A stretch of DNA of 64,000 nucleotides, taken from contig JAHIRD010000165.1 of the NCBI GenBank assembly GCA_018818835.1, forward strand, positions 1-64,000, written 5' to 3'. This DNA is from Pseudomonadota bacterium (GTDB lineage: Bacteria; Desulfobacterota; Desulfobacteria; Desulfobacterales; Desulfolunaceae). Both the position numbers and the translations under genes were made by a program. The notes under the pieces were generated by a model. That model had not been told where the DNA came from. It did no database searches and saw nothing but the letters and a program-made list of their open reading frames with translations. This document shows, piece after piece, positions 44,379 through 52,566 of the stretch; within the stretch, counting starts at the first letter, position 1, and each line of letters begins with the position of its first letter.

Positions 44379-45124
44379 TGGTCTTGTTTCCTTTCCCGGT
44401 TTCGCTTCTCATTCAGGGTTTTCTTCAATGCCTGCATTTCCGAGGCATCACTGCATACATCCTGAAACTCGCAGCTTCCGCAGTCTTCCTCCATTTCCCG
44501 GATCATTTTGTTCATGGCGAGGATCAGACGGTTCGCCTTGTGTCCTTGTTCATTCAGGGCATTCACATCCTCGTTTGACCGGGTGATAAAAATGACTTCT
44601 GCCTCCTGGACATAGGGCAGCTCTTTCAATGCCTTGATCAGGGCTGACCCAAGGATGGATAGAGAAAAACCGTTCTGTACCGCCTCCCGGCTGATTCGGC
44701 TCCATTCCCTCATGTACTGGGATGTGGCTCGAAGCATATATCCTTTCAGGGACAGATCAAACCGTGTCAGATCCATGTCCCGGTATCGGTCATAAATAAA
44801 TTCTTCGTCGCAGGGGTCTGTTTTCACCAGCACCACTTTCCCAAAGGGAAGACGGGGCTGATGTCCCTCACCCACATCCGGTCCGATCAGAGTGATCCGG
44901 TCACTTATCACTTTATTCGTTTCGTTTGTCCACACAAGAAAGGAAAGCGACGCATCATCAGGATGCCCCAGTTCAACGGCCAGATCCGGCAAGAGTACAA
45001 TGTCCCTGGGACCGGCCAAAGGCCAGTCAACCGGGTTCTGTGCCTGGAACTCCCGGCACAGTCCCTTATTTTTTTTGGACTGCAAAAACGTCCGGATCTC
45101 TTCAATGAGGAGATGAAGGGGCAT
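44375..45124 (-). CDS. Acetyl-CoA synthase beta-domain-like protein
   Basis: 249 residues from the ATG with ribosome site AGGAGA (an upstream GTG at 45166 is less likely). The central region (ITLIGPDVGEGHQPRLPFGKV, then YMLRATSQYMREWSRISREAV and GFSLSILGSALIKAL) resembles the domain of acetyl-CoA synthase (CdhC/AcsB) that reads VGPD, RLPLG, MHIGQRD and RISKKAV in the true enzyme. The A-cluster domain is missing; instead the C terminus has CxxC-x5-C (DCGSCEFQDVC), possibly a metal site. Annotators sometimes call such proteins CODH beta-subunit family. Function unknown; it is coupled to the CooC-like ATPase. Confidence 0.65.
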   Translation of the reverse strand: MPLHLLIEEIRTFLQSKKNKGLCREFQAQNPVDWPLAGPRDIVLLPDLAVELGHPDDASLSFLVWTNETNKVISDRITLIGPDVGEGHQPRLPFGKVVLVKTDPCDEEFIYDRYRDMDLTRFDLSLKGYMLRATSQYMREWSRISREAVQNGFSLSILGSALIKALKELPYVQEAEVIFITRSNEDVNALNEQGHKANRLILAMNKMIREMEEDCGSCEFQDVCSDASEMQALKKTLNEKRNRERKQDH

Positions 45125-45128
45125 ATAA

Positions 45129-45209
45129 TTAATTCTCCTGAACAATAAACGTTTCACCCGAAGCACGGTTGGGCTGCGGATCCATATTCTTAATCATAGC
45201 ACTGCCCAT
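45129..45209 (-). CDS. Candidate 26-residue leader peptide
   Basis: A 27-codon frame starts at an ATG with a very strong Shine-Dalgarno sequence (AGGAGGAG, 6 nt upstream). It begins MGSAMIKNMDPQPN and ends TFIVQEN just before the ACS-like start, so that its last codons overlap the next gene's ribosome site. No family is recognised. The strong signal and the position as first frame behind the GntR operator favour translation, perhaps a leader peptide or small partner; it could also be a chance frame. Confidence 0.4.
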   Translation of the reverse strand: MGSAMIKNMDPQPNRASGETFIVQEN

Positions 45210-45291
45210 GACAAGCTCCTCCTATGGAGGCATATGAACGTTGGGAATATTTTTTTGTTTGTAATGATATCTCCCATGTATTTAATTGTAT

Positions 45292-45303
45292 ATTGTCGAC
45301 AAT
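45292..45303. promoter_or_regulatory. Palindromic operator ATTGTCGACAAT (site 2)
   Basis: Identical to the site at 37862-37873; here extended by one more symmetric base pair on each side (TATTGTCGACAATA). It lies in the region between the minus-strand peptide/ACS-like/CooC unit and the plus-strand GntR gene, so one bound dimer could repress both. Confidence 0.8.
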
Positions 45304-45490
45304 ACCAAGGGATGTCAATATCTTTTTAAAAGGACGAACCATGAAAACACGAAACGAGTTATAACGGTTCTTTCACAAAGGTATTTCGGTTCACTACACA
45401 TTGTGATAGTAATTATGCGACATTGCTTCCCATGGAAGCATTCGGTCGAAAACGTGTTGATTCAGAGTTAGAGATGTTTAAGGATCAAGT
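45304..45490. other. Leader region of GntR gene
   Basis: AT-rich stretch between the operator and the GntR start. No further structure recognised; ribosome site near 45478-45485 is weak (TTAAGGATC). Confidence 0.35.
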
Positions 45491-46192
45491 ATGAAATTCA
45501 GTGCATCAAAAAACCTTTCAGATCAAATCGCGGATTATTTAGAGGACCGGATTGTAAATCTTGAAATTATTCCGGGTGAACGGATACTCGAACAAAAACT
45601 CGCGAAGGAACTGGGAGTCAGCCGTTCACCTGTCAGAGAAGCATTCAGAATTCTGGAGCAGACAGGTTTGGTTGAGCTTATTCCACGGTGCGGTGCCCAT
45701 GTGACAGCTGTCACGAAACAAAACATTGAAGCCTATTTCGACATGTTTACCCTTGTCCTGTGCCATGTGGTCCGCCGCTGCATCGAAAACTATACCAACG
45801 AGCAACTCAAAGCCATGTCCTCTTACTACTATGAACTGAAAGAGTATGCTGAAAAAGGGGACAAAATAAAGTTTTATGAAATCATTCTGAAATGCGTTAA
45901 AATCGGCACCGTAGCCGCAGCAAACCTTCCTCTGGAGCAGGTCGTTAAAAGCATTACGCCTTACCTGAAACGCCTTCAATTCATTGCCATTGCCCTGAAG
46001 CCCGAGTCCCTGGATGACAATTTCCGTTATTTCAAATTGGTTCTGGAATCCCTGTATGAAAAAGATGTTGATAAGGGTTCACGGGCCATCGAAGACTATC
46101 TGGACCATGAAAAAAAAATCATCCTTGATGCCATCAAAGACGACAAGATGGTCCCTTTTATCGAAACATTGAAAAAATTGGCTGAATCATAA
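45491..46192 (+). CDS. GntR-family (FCD-type) transcriptional regulator
   Basis: 233 residues. The winged helix-turn-helix spans about residues 8-75 (LEDRIVNLEIIPGERILEQK, then LAKELGVSRSPVREAFRILE), and the rest is an all-helical effector domain of FCD type. Regulators of this class often control aromatic or organic-acid degradation and respond to a pathway acid or CoA ester. Identical FCD-type palindromes lie before this gene and before the reductase operon, so it probably controls both operons. Confidence 0.9.
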   Translation: MKFSASKNLSDQIADYLEDRIVNLEIIPGERILEQKLAKELGVSRSPVREAFRILEQTGLVELIPRCGAHVTAVTKQNIEAYFDMFTLVLCHVVRRCIENYTNEQLKAMSSYYYELKEYAEKGDKIKFYEIILKCVKIGTVAAANLPLEQVVKSITPYLKRLQFIAIALKPESLDDNFRYFKLVLESLYEKDVDKGSRAIEDYLDHEKKIILDAIKDDKMVPFIETLKKLAES

Positions 46193-46297
46193 CGGCCAAC
46201 CCCATTTATTATCGAGCATCTCTGAGATTTTTGACGTTATTGGCCACGGTTAAAGATCGCGCTAATTTACCAAATATAAATCCAATATTCCCAACAA

Positions 46298-47578
46298 CTA
46301 CAGCCTGATTTTTGTCAGCAGATACTCCACATAGCGTGATTTCATCTGGTTGCTGGCCATAATTTTTTTAATGGGGGGCAGGCGAAAAATAACTCCCAGG
46401 ACGGCTGCAAGTGCTCGATGATTCCAAAGCACGCGATGATCAAAAATCATGTGCTGGAGTGTGTCGCGCTCAATGGCCATCATCACTGATTTATGCACTG
46501 AATTGAGAGGCGTAATCACACGCTTTTTACGTGATTGAAGGGCAATGGCCGTGTCCGGGCAGGCACGGACGCACACGCCGCAACCCAGGCAAATATGTTC
46601 GTTAATGCGGGCTATTTTCCGTTTTGGTTTATGGGGATCATTGGCCGAGATAAGGACAAGGGCTTCCACCGGACAGGCGGTCACACATTTACCGCATCCG
46701 TTGCACCGGGAATCATCCAGAGACGGAATGAAATTTGAGGTATGGACCGGATGCAGCAAGCCGAATTTTCTGGCAGCAATCATGGCCTCGCAACAGCATG
46801 CACAGCAATTGCAGATAAAGTTCACATTCTGGCGAACATTTTCTCCGAACTGTACCAATCCTCGTTCATAGGCCTGCTGCAACAGATCAAGACACTCGAC
46901 CGTATCCACTTGCCGGGCATGCCCATGCTTGATCAATGACCCGGCCGAGGTATTGAATGTCATGCAGATATCCATGGGGGCATCACAATTCCGACCCACA
47001 TGCTGCATTTTGTGACGGCAGTAGCATATGCTGATTCCCCGGTGTGATGCCGTGAGAATCACCTCGCTGGCTCGTTCATAGTCAAGCACATGCACGCCGT
47101 TATCCTCAGGGAGCATGGGCTCCTGGACAAAAACCCGGCCAAGTTGGGTTTCGCCATGGGCAAACAGGCTGAGAACAAATTCCTGCTCCACATTGATGTA
47201 TTGGTAAAAAAGTTCGGCCAAAGCATGCTGATCAATATCACCTCGGGTCCGCATCAGGGAAAATTCAAAAAAGCCGGCCATGGGAGGCGGAAGTACATAG
47301 GTGGTTTGACCGTTACATTCTATGTCCACCAGCATGGCCCGTCCAGCCAAGCTATCCAAAACCTTATGAGCCTGTAGGGGTTTCATTTTCCATGCCCTGG
47401 CGGCCTGGTTTGCAGTGAACGGTCTGATGGGAAGCACGGAGATCAGCGTAGCTTCCCGTTCACTGAGAAGAATTTTAAGAATCTTGTAGAGCGAAGCGGA
47501 TGGAGGAGCACCCTGGGGAAAACAATTCAGGCGGTCGACCAGCTCCGAGTATCCTGACCGATGCGAATTATGCGACAT
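46298..47578 (-). CDS. 4Fe-4S ferredoxin-domain protein
   Basis: 426 residues. The N-terminal 130 resemble a winged-helix region (PFTANQAARAWKMKPLQAHKVLDSL). Then come Cys-rich motifs YCRHKMQHVGRNCDAP and CNCCACCCEAM, and finally a 2[4Fe-4S] ferredoxin (CNGCGKCVTACPVEAL and CLGCGVCVRACPDTAI). There is no membrane segment. This plan is seen in anaerobes' electron-transfer or redox-sensing proteins of unknown partner. Lying behind the reductase cluster it might be its electron carrier, but it is convergent with the GntR gene. Confidence 0.8.
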   Translation of the reverse strand: MSHNSHRSGYSELVDRLNCFPQGAPPSASLYKILKILLSEREATLISVLPIRPFTANQAARAWKMKPLQAHKVLDSLAGRAMLVDIECNGQTTYVLPPPMAGFFEFSLMRTRGDIDQHALAELFYQYINVEQEFVLSLFAHGETQLGRVFVQEPMLPEDNGVHVLDYERASEVILTASHRGISICYCRHKMQHVGRNCDAPMDICMTFNTSAGSLIKHGHARQVDTVECLDLLQQAYERGLVQFGENVRQNVNFICNCCACCCEAMIAARKFGLLHPVHTSNFIPSLDDSRCNGCGKCVTACPVEALVLISANDPHKPKRKIARINEHICLGCGVCVRACPDTAIALQSRKKRVITPLNSVHKSVMMAIERDTLQHMIFDHRVLWNHRALAAVLGVIFRLPPIKKIMASNQMKSRYVEYLLTKIRL

Positions 47579-47821
47579 AGTGATACCATATAAATTACTA
47601 AAGCACTTGTCAAAGAGAAAAAAATCTTACACAGGGGCACGGCGCGCCGTGACCATGTTTGAAGGGATTAAAAACCGACCAAACAAAAACAGTGTTACCA
47701 TCAGGTGGATAACTTACTTTTTTATTGTTTGATTTTGTTCATCGATCTGTATAATCTCTCATAAAGATTCCTTGTATAAAAAATAACAGATCATGTTAAT
47801 CCATAGAAGGAGGCGGCCAAA

Positions 47822-48433
47822 ATGATCCTTTTTGAAGATTTATTAAAAGCCCACGACTTTTCACAGGCGATCAACACCTTTGCAGGAAAGTTCATAAGCG
47901 ACCTTAACTTACCCAACGTTTATCAGCTTGGCCTGGTGGTCCCGGACGTGGAAAAAGCTGCCAAAAAATTGGAAGACCAGGGAATCGGTCCTTTTTTTAT
48001 CGCCACCGGCTCTCCGGTGTTCTGGAATGAAAGGGGCGAACACCGGAAGATTTCCGGAAAGATGGGACTGGCGTATTACAACGGAGTTGAACTTGAACTA
48101 TTGGAACCTGTCATTGGATCGGATTTTTACACCCGGAGCCTGGATCCGGACAAGCGAATTGTGCTGCAGCATGTGGGATTTCTGGTCAAAGATGTGGATG
48201 CATGGGCCGACAAAGCTGCAAACGCAGGAATGCCGGTTTATATTCGGGGTCAGCTGAAAGCCTGGCCATCAACAACCGATTTTGCCTATCTCGAACCCTT
48301 AAAAGAAAATGGACTGGTCATGGAATTTATCAACTGGCGTATGTTCGGCCTTAACATCAGTCCGCCGCCAAGATTGCTGAAAACCGTGGGGCGATTGGAA
48401 AAATGGAGTGGAAAGCGGAGTATCGCACTGTAG
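47822..48433 (+). CDS. VOC-family (glyoxalase/epimerase-like) protein
   Basis: 203 residues with a VOC fold: NVYQLGLVVPDVEKAAKKLE at residues 38-57 and a second repeat beginning LQHVGFLVKDVDAWADKA near residue 118, as in methylmalonyl-CoA epimerase and related enzymes. Metal ligands are hard to assign: the usual first His of the repeat is Gln-Leu here. The ribosome site is strong (AAGGAGGCGG). A TATAAT at 47750-47755 may be its -10 box. Substrate unknown. Confidence 0.75.
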   Translation: MILFEDLLKAHDFSQAINTFAGKFISDLNLPNVYQLGLVVPDVEKAAKKLEDQGIGPFFIATGSPVFWNERGEHRKISGKMGLAYYNGVELELLEPVIGSDFYTRSLDPDKRIVLQHVGFLVKDVDAWADKAANAGMPVYIRGQLKAWPSTTDFAYLEPLKENGLVMEFINWRMFGLNISPPPRLLKTVGRLEKWSGKRSIAL

Positions 48434-48462
48434 ATGGTGGGAATCCAGAGAGAATCCGGATC

Positions 48463-49187
48463 TTAACCGACCAACGTTACCGCCATAGAGTCTTTTTCAT
48501 AGTGGGCAATAAAAAAATTAATCGTGTCACCACCAACCAAGAGGCTGTTATTTTCTTTGAATGTCTTGAGTTTTTCCTCAAACACATCACGGTTTTTTTG
48601 TGTTGCAATGCTGACAGCCACAACACATTCGACGGTCAATCTGTCCGGAACGTCAGTTCCGAAGCCAATGATATCCCGATACCAGATATGACCTGTTTTA
48701 GGGGTTCGAAGCATTTTCAGAAGAGTCACAGCATAGATATAAGCCTGTTCAATCGCGTGGCCGGTTGTTTTTGGTCTCTTCAGCTCCCATATTGAAATTT
48801 TTGTACCTTTTCCCAGACCCCGCCTCGATAGAATATCAATGTTTCCGTTGCCGGGTTTGGGCCCTCCGGAGTTTCCTGAAATGGGTAAGGGGAACTGAAA
48901 AGGGAAGCCTTCAAGCAAAACAGGTTGTATTCCTCGCAAGGTTCCATGGAACTTGTTTCCGGTGGGGTCTTTCATATGGTTAAGAAATACAGATTCAATG
49001 TGGTGTTCTTCACTTTTTACCGTGCACGGGTATAAGAAAGATAAACCTTTAATGGAGACCATTTGTGAAACGTTGCTTTTGCCTTGGCTATCATGGGTTT
49101 TGCTTTTTGAAGTTCCATCGCCCATTTTGAGGCTTTTTTTTCAGCGCCCTCCGCCCAGACAGTCTCAATGGTGTTCAGCAGATCCAT
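48463..49187 (-). pseudogene. Frameshifted PD-(D/E)XK nuclease-like gene
   Basis: An ATG at 49187 overlaps the stop of the upstream hydrolase and reads MDLLNTIETVWAEGAEKKAS in one frame until a TAA near 49010. The remainder is open in a shifted frame to 48463. That part contains GNIDILSRRGLGKG, then ISIWELKRP, an Asp and a Glu-x-Lys as in PD-(D/E)XK nucleases. Joined near 49010-49040 the two halves give a product of about 240 residues. The shift suggests a broken gene, or a sequencing error. Confidence 0.6.
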
Positions 49188-50452
49188 CAATCCACCGCCA
49201 GCCTTATAAGTTCATCAAGGTCAAAACTCACTCCGTCACTTTGTGGCAGAACACGCGAATAAATGTTCTGAAATCCGTTGTTATGATCCGTATGCACAGG
49301 CACCAGGGCCTTGGGATTCAGAGCCCAGGCAAAACGTTTTAAATCCTCAACTGTTGCATGCCCGCTGGTATGGGCATACACAAAATTAATGCCTGGATCG
49401 TTTCGGTAGGCAGCCATGGCTTCAGCACCGTAATAATCCCCATCTAAATATGACAAATAGCCCAGCCACTGGGAGTAGATGACGTTGACCCTCTTTTCAC
49501 CTTTATACAGGTCAATGATTTTGAAGTGTGACATCTTAGCAAAAAACAGGAAGTCTCGAGGACAGGCCTGAAGTTCTTCCTTTTTAACACGGTGTGTGTA
49601 TACACGTTTGCGGAAATCTCCAAAAAATTCAGGATGTTCTGTCAATTTTTTATCCTGTCTATGACTGGCATATACCCTTACCAAATCCCATTCCCTGGCA
49701 GGTATATGATCGGATATCACTTTAAGCTGTTCAAGAATCCATGCGGTGTAAATATCGATAACAAGTGTCTTTCCTGCCCGCTTGCAGGCACGTAAGGCCG
49801 ATACAATCCGGTCAATGTTCTGTGAGGAAGAAATAAGAAACGTGATATTGTCCTGATCCTTAATCGTTTCGAATATCCGTTCCTCAACATGCGCTTCCGT
49901 GGGGAAATCACTATTCTTACGATGGATCATGGTCCCTTCCATAAAGAGCAGATCAATATCCTTTGGCGGGTGGCTGATGATCTTTTCGAAAAGCGCCGAT
50001 TTCCGTCCATGGGCCCTGAAATCACCACTGTAGAAAATACGCTTTCCATCTGCTTCGATAAGAAACCCGTATGCATCAACCGCCGAGTGATCCACCAGGT
50101 AGGGTGTTATGGTGAAAGCTCCAACCGCAAAGGCTTGCCCACTCTTAAAATACCGAAAATTATTTGAATGGAGCGGTTTCCCGATAAGCATCCGGGTCGC
50201 GTCGATCAGGTTCTTTCCCACCTCGCCCATATACACCAGAACATCTGGATCAAGAAGATCGATGAGCCCAAAATGGTCCTGGTGCGGGTGACTGATCAGA
50301 ACAGCATCCGGCCGGAGATTGCTCACATCGAGTTCCCTGGTTTCCTTGGAAAGCGGCATGCCAAGATCAAGTAAAACAGAGTTCCTCTCCGTAAAGATCT
50401 GGATGCACGTTCCCCCAATTTCATGACTGCCTCTGTGAATCACTATCTTCAT
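49187..50452 (-). CDS. Metallo-beta-lactamase/beta-CASP-type hydrolase
   Basis: 421 residues from the ATG at 50452 (AGAGAG ribosome site; an upstream in-frame start exists). The metal motifs are HPHQDHFG (HxHxDH), a His in LVDHSAVDAYG, YSGDFRAHG, and the final AHTSGHATVEDLKRF and VPVHTDH. A beta-CASP-like segment lies between. Members are RNases (RNase J, CPSF73-like) or hydrolases on nucleic acids. It is shorter than RNase J and lacks its C-terminal domain, so I avoid that name. It is coupled to the nuclease-like gene. Confidence 0.82.
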   Translation of the reverse strand: MKIVIHRGSHEIGGTCIQIFTERNSVLLDLGMPLSKETRELDVSNLRPDAVLISHPHQDHFGLIDLLDPDVLVYMGEVGKNLIDATRMLIGKPLHSNNFRYFKSGQAFAVGAFTITPYLVDHSAVDAYGFLIEADGKRIFYSGDFRAHGRKSALFEKIISHPPKDIDLLFMEGTMIHRKNSDFPTEAHVEERIFETIKDQDNITFLISSSQNIDRIVSALRACKRAGKTLVIDIYTAWILEQLKVISDHIPAREWDLVRVYASHRQDKKLTEHPEFFGDFRKRVYTHRVKKEELQACPRDFLFFAKMSHFKIIDLYKGEKRVNVIYSQWLGYLSYLDGDYYGAEAMAAYRNDPGINFVYAHTSGHATVEDLKRFAWALNPKALVPVHTDHNNGFQNIYSRVLPQSDGVSFDLDELIRLAVD

Positions 50453-50695
50453 GGTATCTCTCTTTGTCCCATTACAGTTCGATTCAGACTCATTTATGCC
50501 CGGCCCGGCGCAACACATCAAAACCACATCCCTTTACCGGAGCAGCTCTGCCCCCTTGTCATGGATTTGTCTTGACGACCACTAAAGCCATATCACCTTA
50601 CCCTGAAAAAAGTAACCCATTCTTTGGATGATAAACAATCGTCTCCATATCACCCGAAAAATAGCCATACGGACTGCATAGGGATCAAGATTATC

Positions 50696-50724
50696 TTGAC
50701 AATATTATTAGAAACTATTAAATA
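50696..50724 (+). promoter_or_regulatory. hipBA promoter
   Basis: TTGACA (50696-50701), 17 bp, then TAAATA (50719-50724), an acceptable -10 match. The hipB start is at 50785. The operator below lies just downstream. Confidence 0.5.
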
Positions 50725-50736
50725 TGGATCATAGAA

Positions 50737-50761
50737 AGACCATAAAACTATTTTATGGTCT
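50737..50761. promoter_or_regulatory. hipBA palindromic operator
   Basis: A perfect inverted repeat of AGACCATAAAA and TTTTATGGTCT with a 3-bp centre. It sits between the promoter and the hipB ribosome site, where HipB would bind to repress its own operon. Confidence 0.8.
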
Positions 50762-50784
50762 ATATAAGAACCAGAGGAAGCAAG

Positions 50785-51123
50785 ATGCCAACGTCTATCA
50801 CACGCACCTATTCACGCTATAGTCGCGATGCGGCTGCTTTGTTTGGTGCGTTGATTCGCCAAGCGCGTAATGAGCTTAAAATCACTGCACAGGAATTGGC
50901 CGATCGTGCCGGTATTTCGAGAGGACTGCTGCAACGCATTGAAAAAGGTAACCTGAAATGTGAAATCGGAGCTGTATTCGAAGTGGCCGCCATTGTTGGC
51001 GTCAAGCTGTTTGATGCCAATGACAGTACCATGACGAAACACCTTCATCAAACCAAGGAAAAGCTCACGCTCCTGCCAAAATCAGTTCGCAAGAAATCCA
51101 AAGCGGTGCACGATGACTTCTAA
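50785..51123 (+). CDS. hipB: HipB-like antitoxin (XRE helix-turn-helix)
   Basis: 112 residues from the ATG preceded by GAGGAAG. The Xre/Cro helix-turn-helix is LGALIRQARNELK-like followed by TAQELADRAGISRGLLQRIE, about residues 20-60. In HipBA systems HipB binds the operator and neutralises the HipA kinase. It overlaps hipA by 11 bp. An upstream in-frame ATG (50755) lies inside the operator and is unlikely. Confidence 0.87.
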   Translation: MPTSITRTYSRYSRDAAALFGALIRQARNELKITAQELADRAGISRGLLQRIEKGNLKCEIGAVFEVAAIVGVKLFDANDSTMTKHLHQTKEKLTLLPKSVRKKSKAVHDDF

Positions 51124-52372
51124 CGTAGAGAAAGAAGCCTTTGTCTGGATATGGCTGCCAGGTGAAACCGAGCCTGTGGTGGCCGGTCGGCTTGAATCGG
51201 ATAAGGGCGCTATTTTTTTCAACTATGGAAAAAGCTACCTGGACCGCATCGGTGACAGCAAGCCTGCCATTGCAATCTACGAACCCGAATTACCCTTAAA
51301 CGCCGGGATACTCCCCTTGCCCGAGGGCTTGACCATGCCCGGCTGTATCAGGGATGCTGCGCCTGATGCCTGGGGCCGGCGTGTGATTATCAATAAAAAA
51401 TTTGGGCTAAAGGGCGCCAGCACCGATACAGCGGACCTGGATGAATTAAGCTATCTGCTGGAATCTGGTTCGGACCGGATCGGTGCGCTCGATTTTCAAC
51501 GCTCTCCGAAAAAATACCTGCCGCGTACCGCACATAATGTCAGCTTGGAAGAATTGATTGAATCTGCAGAGCGGGTCGAAAAAGGTGTGCCTCTTACGCC
51601 GGAGTTGGATCAGGCCTTGTTTAATGGGAGTTCCGTTGGCGGAGCTCGTCCTAAAGCCTTAATTCAAGACCAAGGCAAAAAATACGTGGCCAAGTTTTCA
51701 TCCAGCACCGATCTATACAGCGTCGTTAAAGCTGAATTTATCGCCATGCGGTTGGCTGAATTGGCCGGGTTGAATGCGGCACCCGTAAAGCTGGTCAAAG
51801 CGGCAAACAAAGACGTTCTCTTGATCAATCGATTTGACCGCGTACCAAAAGGTGACACATGGGCACGAAAAGCCATGGTCTCAGCGCTAACCCTGTTTCG
51901 TTTAGATGACATGATGGCGCGGTATGCCAGCTATGAAACCTTATCTGAAATTATCCGCCACCGGTTTACCGAGCCAAAGAATACACTGAAAGAAATGTTC
52001 TCTCGTCTTGTCTTCAATATTCTGTGCGGCAATACCGACGACCATGCGCGGAATCATGCCGCGTTTTGGGACGGCCATGCATTGACCCTGACACCGGCTT
52101 ATGACATTTGTCCACAAGGCCGCACAGGCAATGAAGCTTCTCAGGCCATGCTCATATCCGGTGACAATAACCTGAGCCAGCTCAAAACCTGCCTTGAGAC
52201 GGCTCACAACTTCCTTCTTTCCAAGGAGGAAGCCCGTGAAACATGTGGTGACCTCATAGGTGCAATCGAACAGCATTGGGACACTGTCTGCGAAGAAGCT
52301 GAGCTGAATGACGTGGATAAAAACCGTCTTTGGAGACGACAGTTTCTAAATCCCTACTCGGTTGAGCAATAG
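51113..52372 (+). CDS. hipA: HipA-like serine/threonine kinase toxin
   Basis: 419 residues with the HipA N1 domain (residues 1-110), the phosphate-binding region GSSVGGARPKALI, catalytic loop NTDDHARNHAAFW and metal-binding LTPAYDICP. HipA of E. coli phosphorylates glutamyl-tRNA synthetase and causes growth arrest; the target here is unknown. The catalytic residues appear intact. It is co-translated with hipB. The region on its right is AT-rich. Confidence 0.9.
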   Translation: MTSNVEKEAFVWIWLPGETEPVVAGRLESDKGAIFFNYGKSYLDRIGDSKPAIAIYEPELPLNAGILPLPEGLTMPGCIRDAAPDAWGRRVIINKKFGLKGASTDTADLDELSYLLESGSDRIGALDFQRSPKKYLPRTAHNVSLEELIESAERVEKGVPLTPELDQALFNGSSVGGARPKALIQDQGKKYVAKFSSSTDLYSVVKAEFIAMRLAELAGLNAAPVKLVKAANKDVLLINRFDRVPKGDTWARKAMVSALTLFRLDDMMARYASYETLSEIIRHRFTEPKNTLKEMFSRLVFNILCGNTDDHARNHAAFWDGHALTLTPAYDICPQGRTGNEASQAMLISGDNNLSQLKTCLETAHNFLLSKEEARETCGDLIGAIEQHWDTVCEEAELNDVDKNRLWRRQFLNPYSVEQ

Positions 52373-52566
52373 ACATTACGCTTGAAAAGCTGCGGGTTCA
52401 TTATTCTTGACATGTTTTGCCGGGACAAAAACATAAATCATAGATAGGTTCAAGGCCATTTATTTGGATCATTTTTTTATTATTTTTTTTAATATATTGG
52501 TTCATCATTTTATGCTAAGTTTTTTTTGTGTTTCATCGCCGAAATGAATTCATTCAGGAGGACATC

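Noticed and set aside
49187-50452. RNase J
   Set aside because: Shorter than RNase J and without its C-terminal domain; only the broader beta-CASP class is supported.
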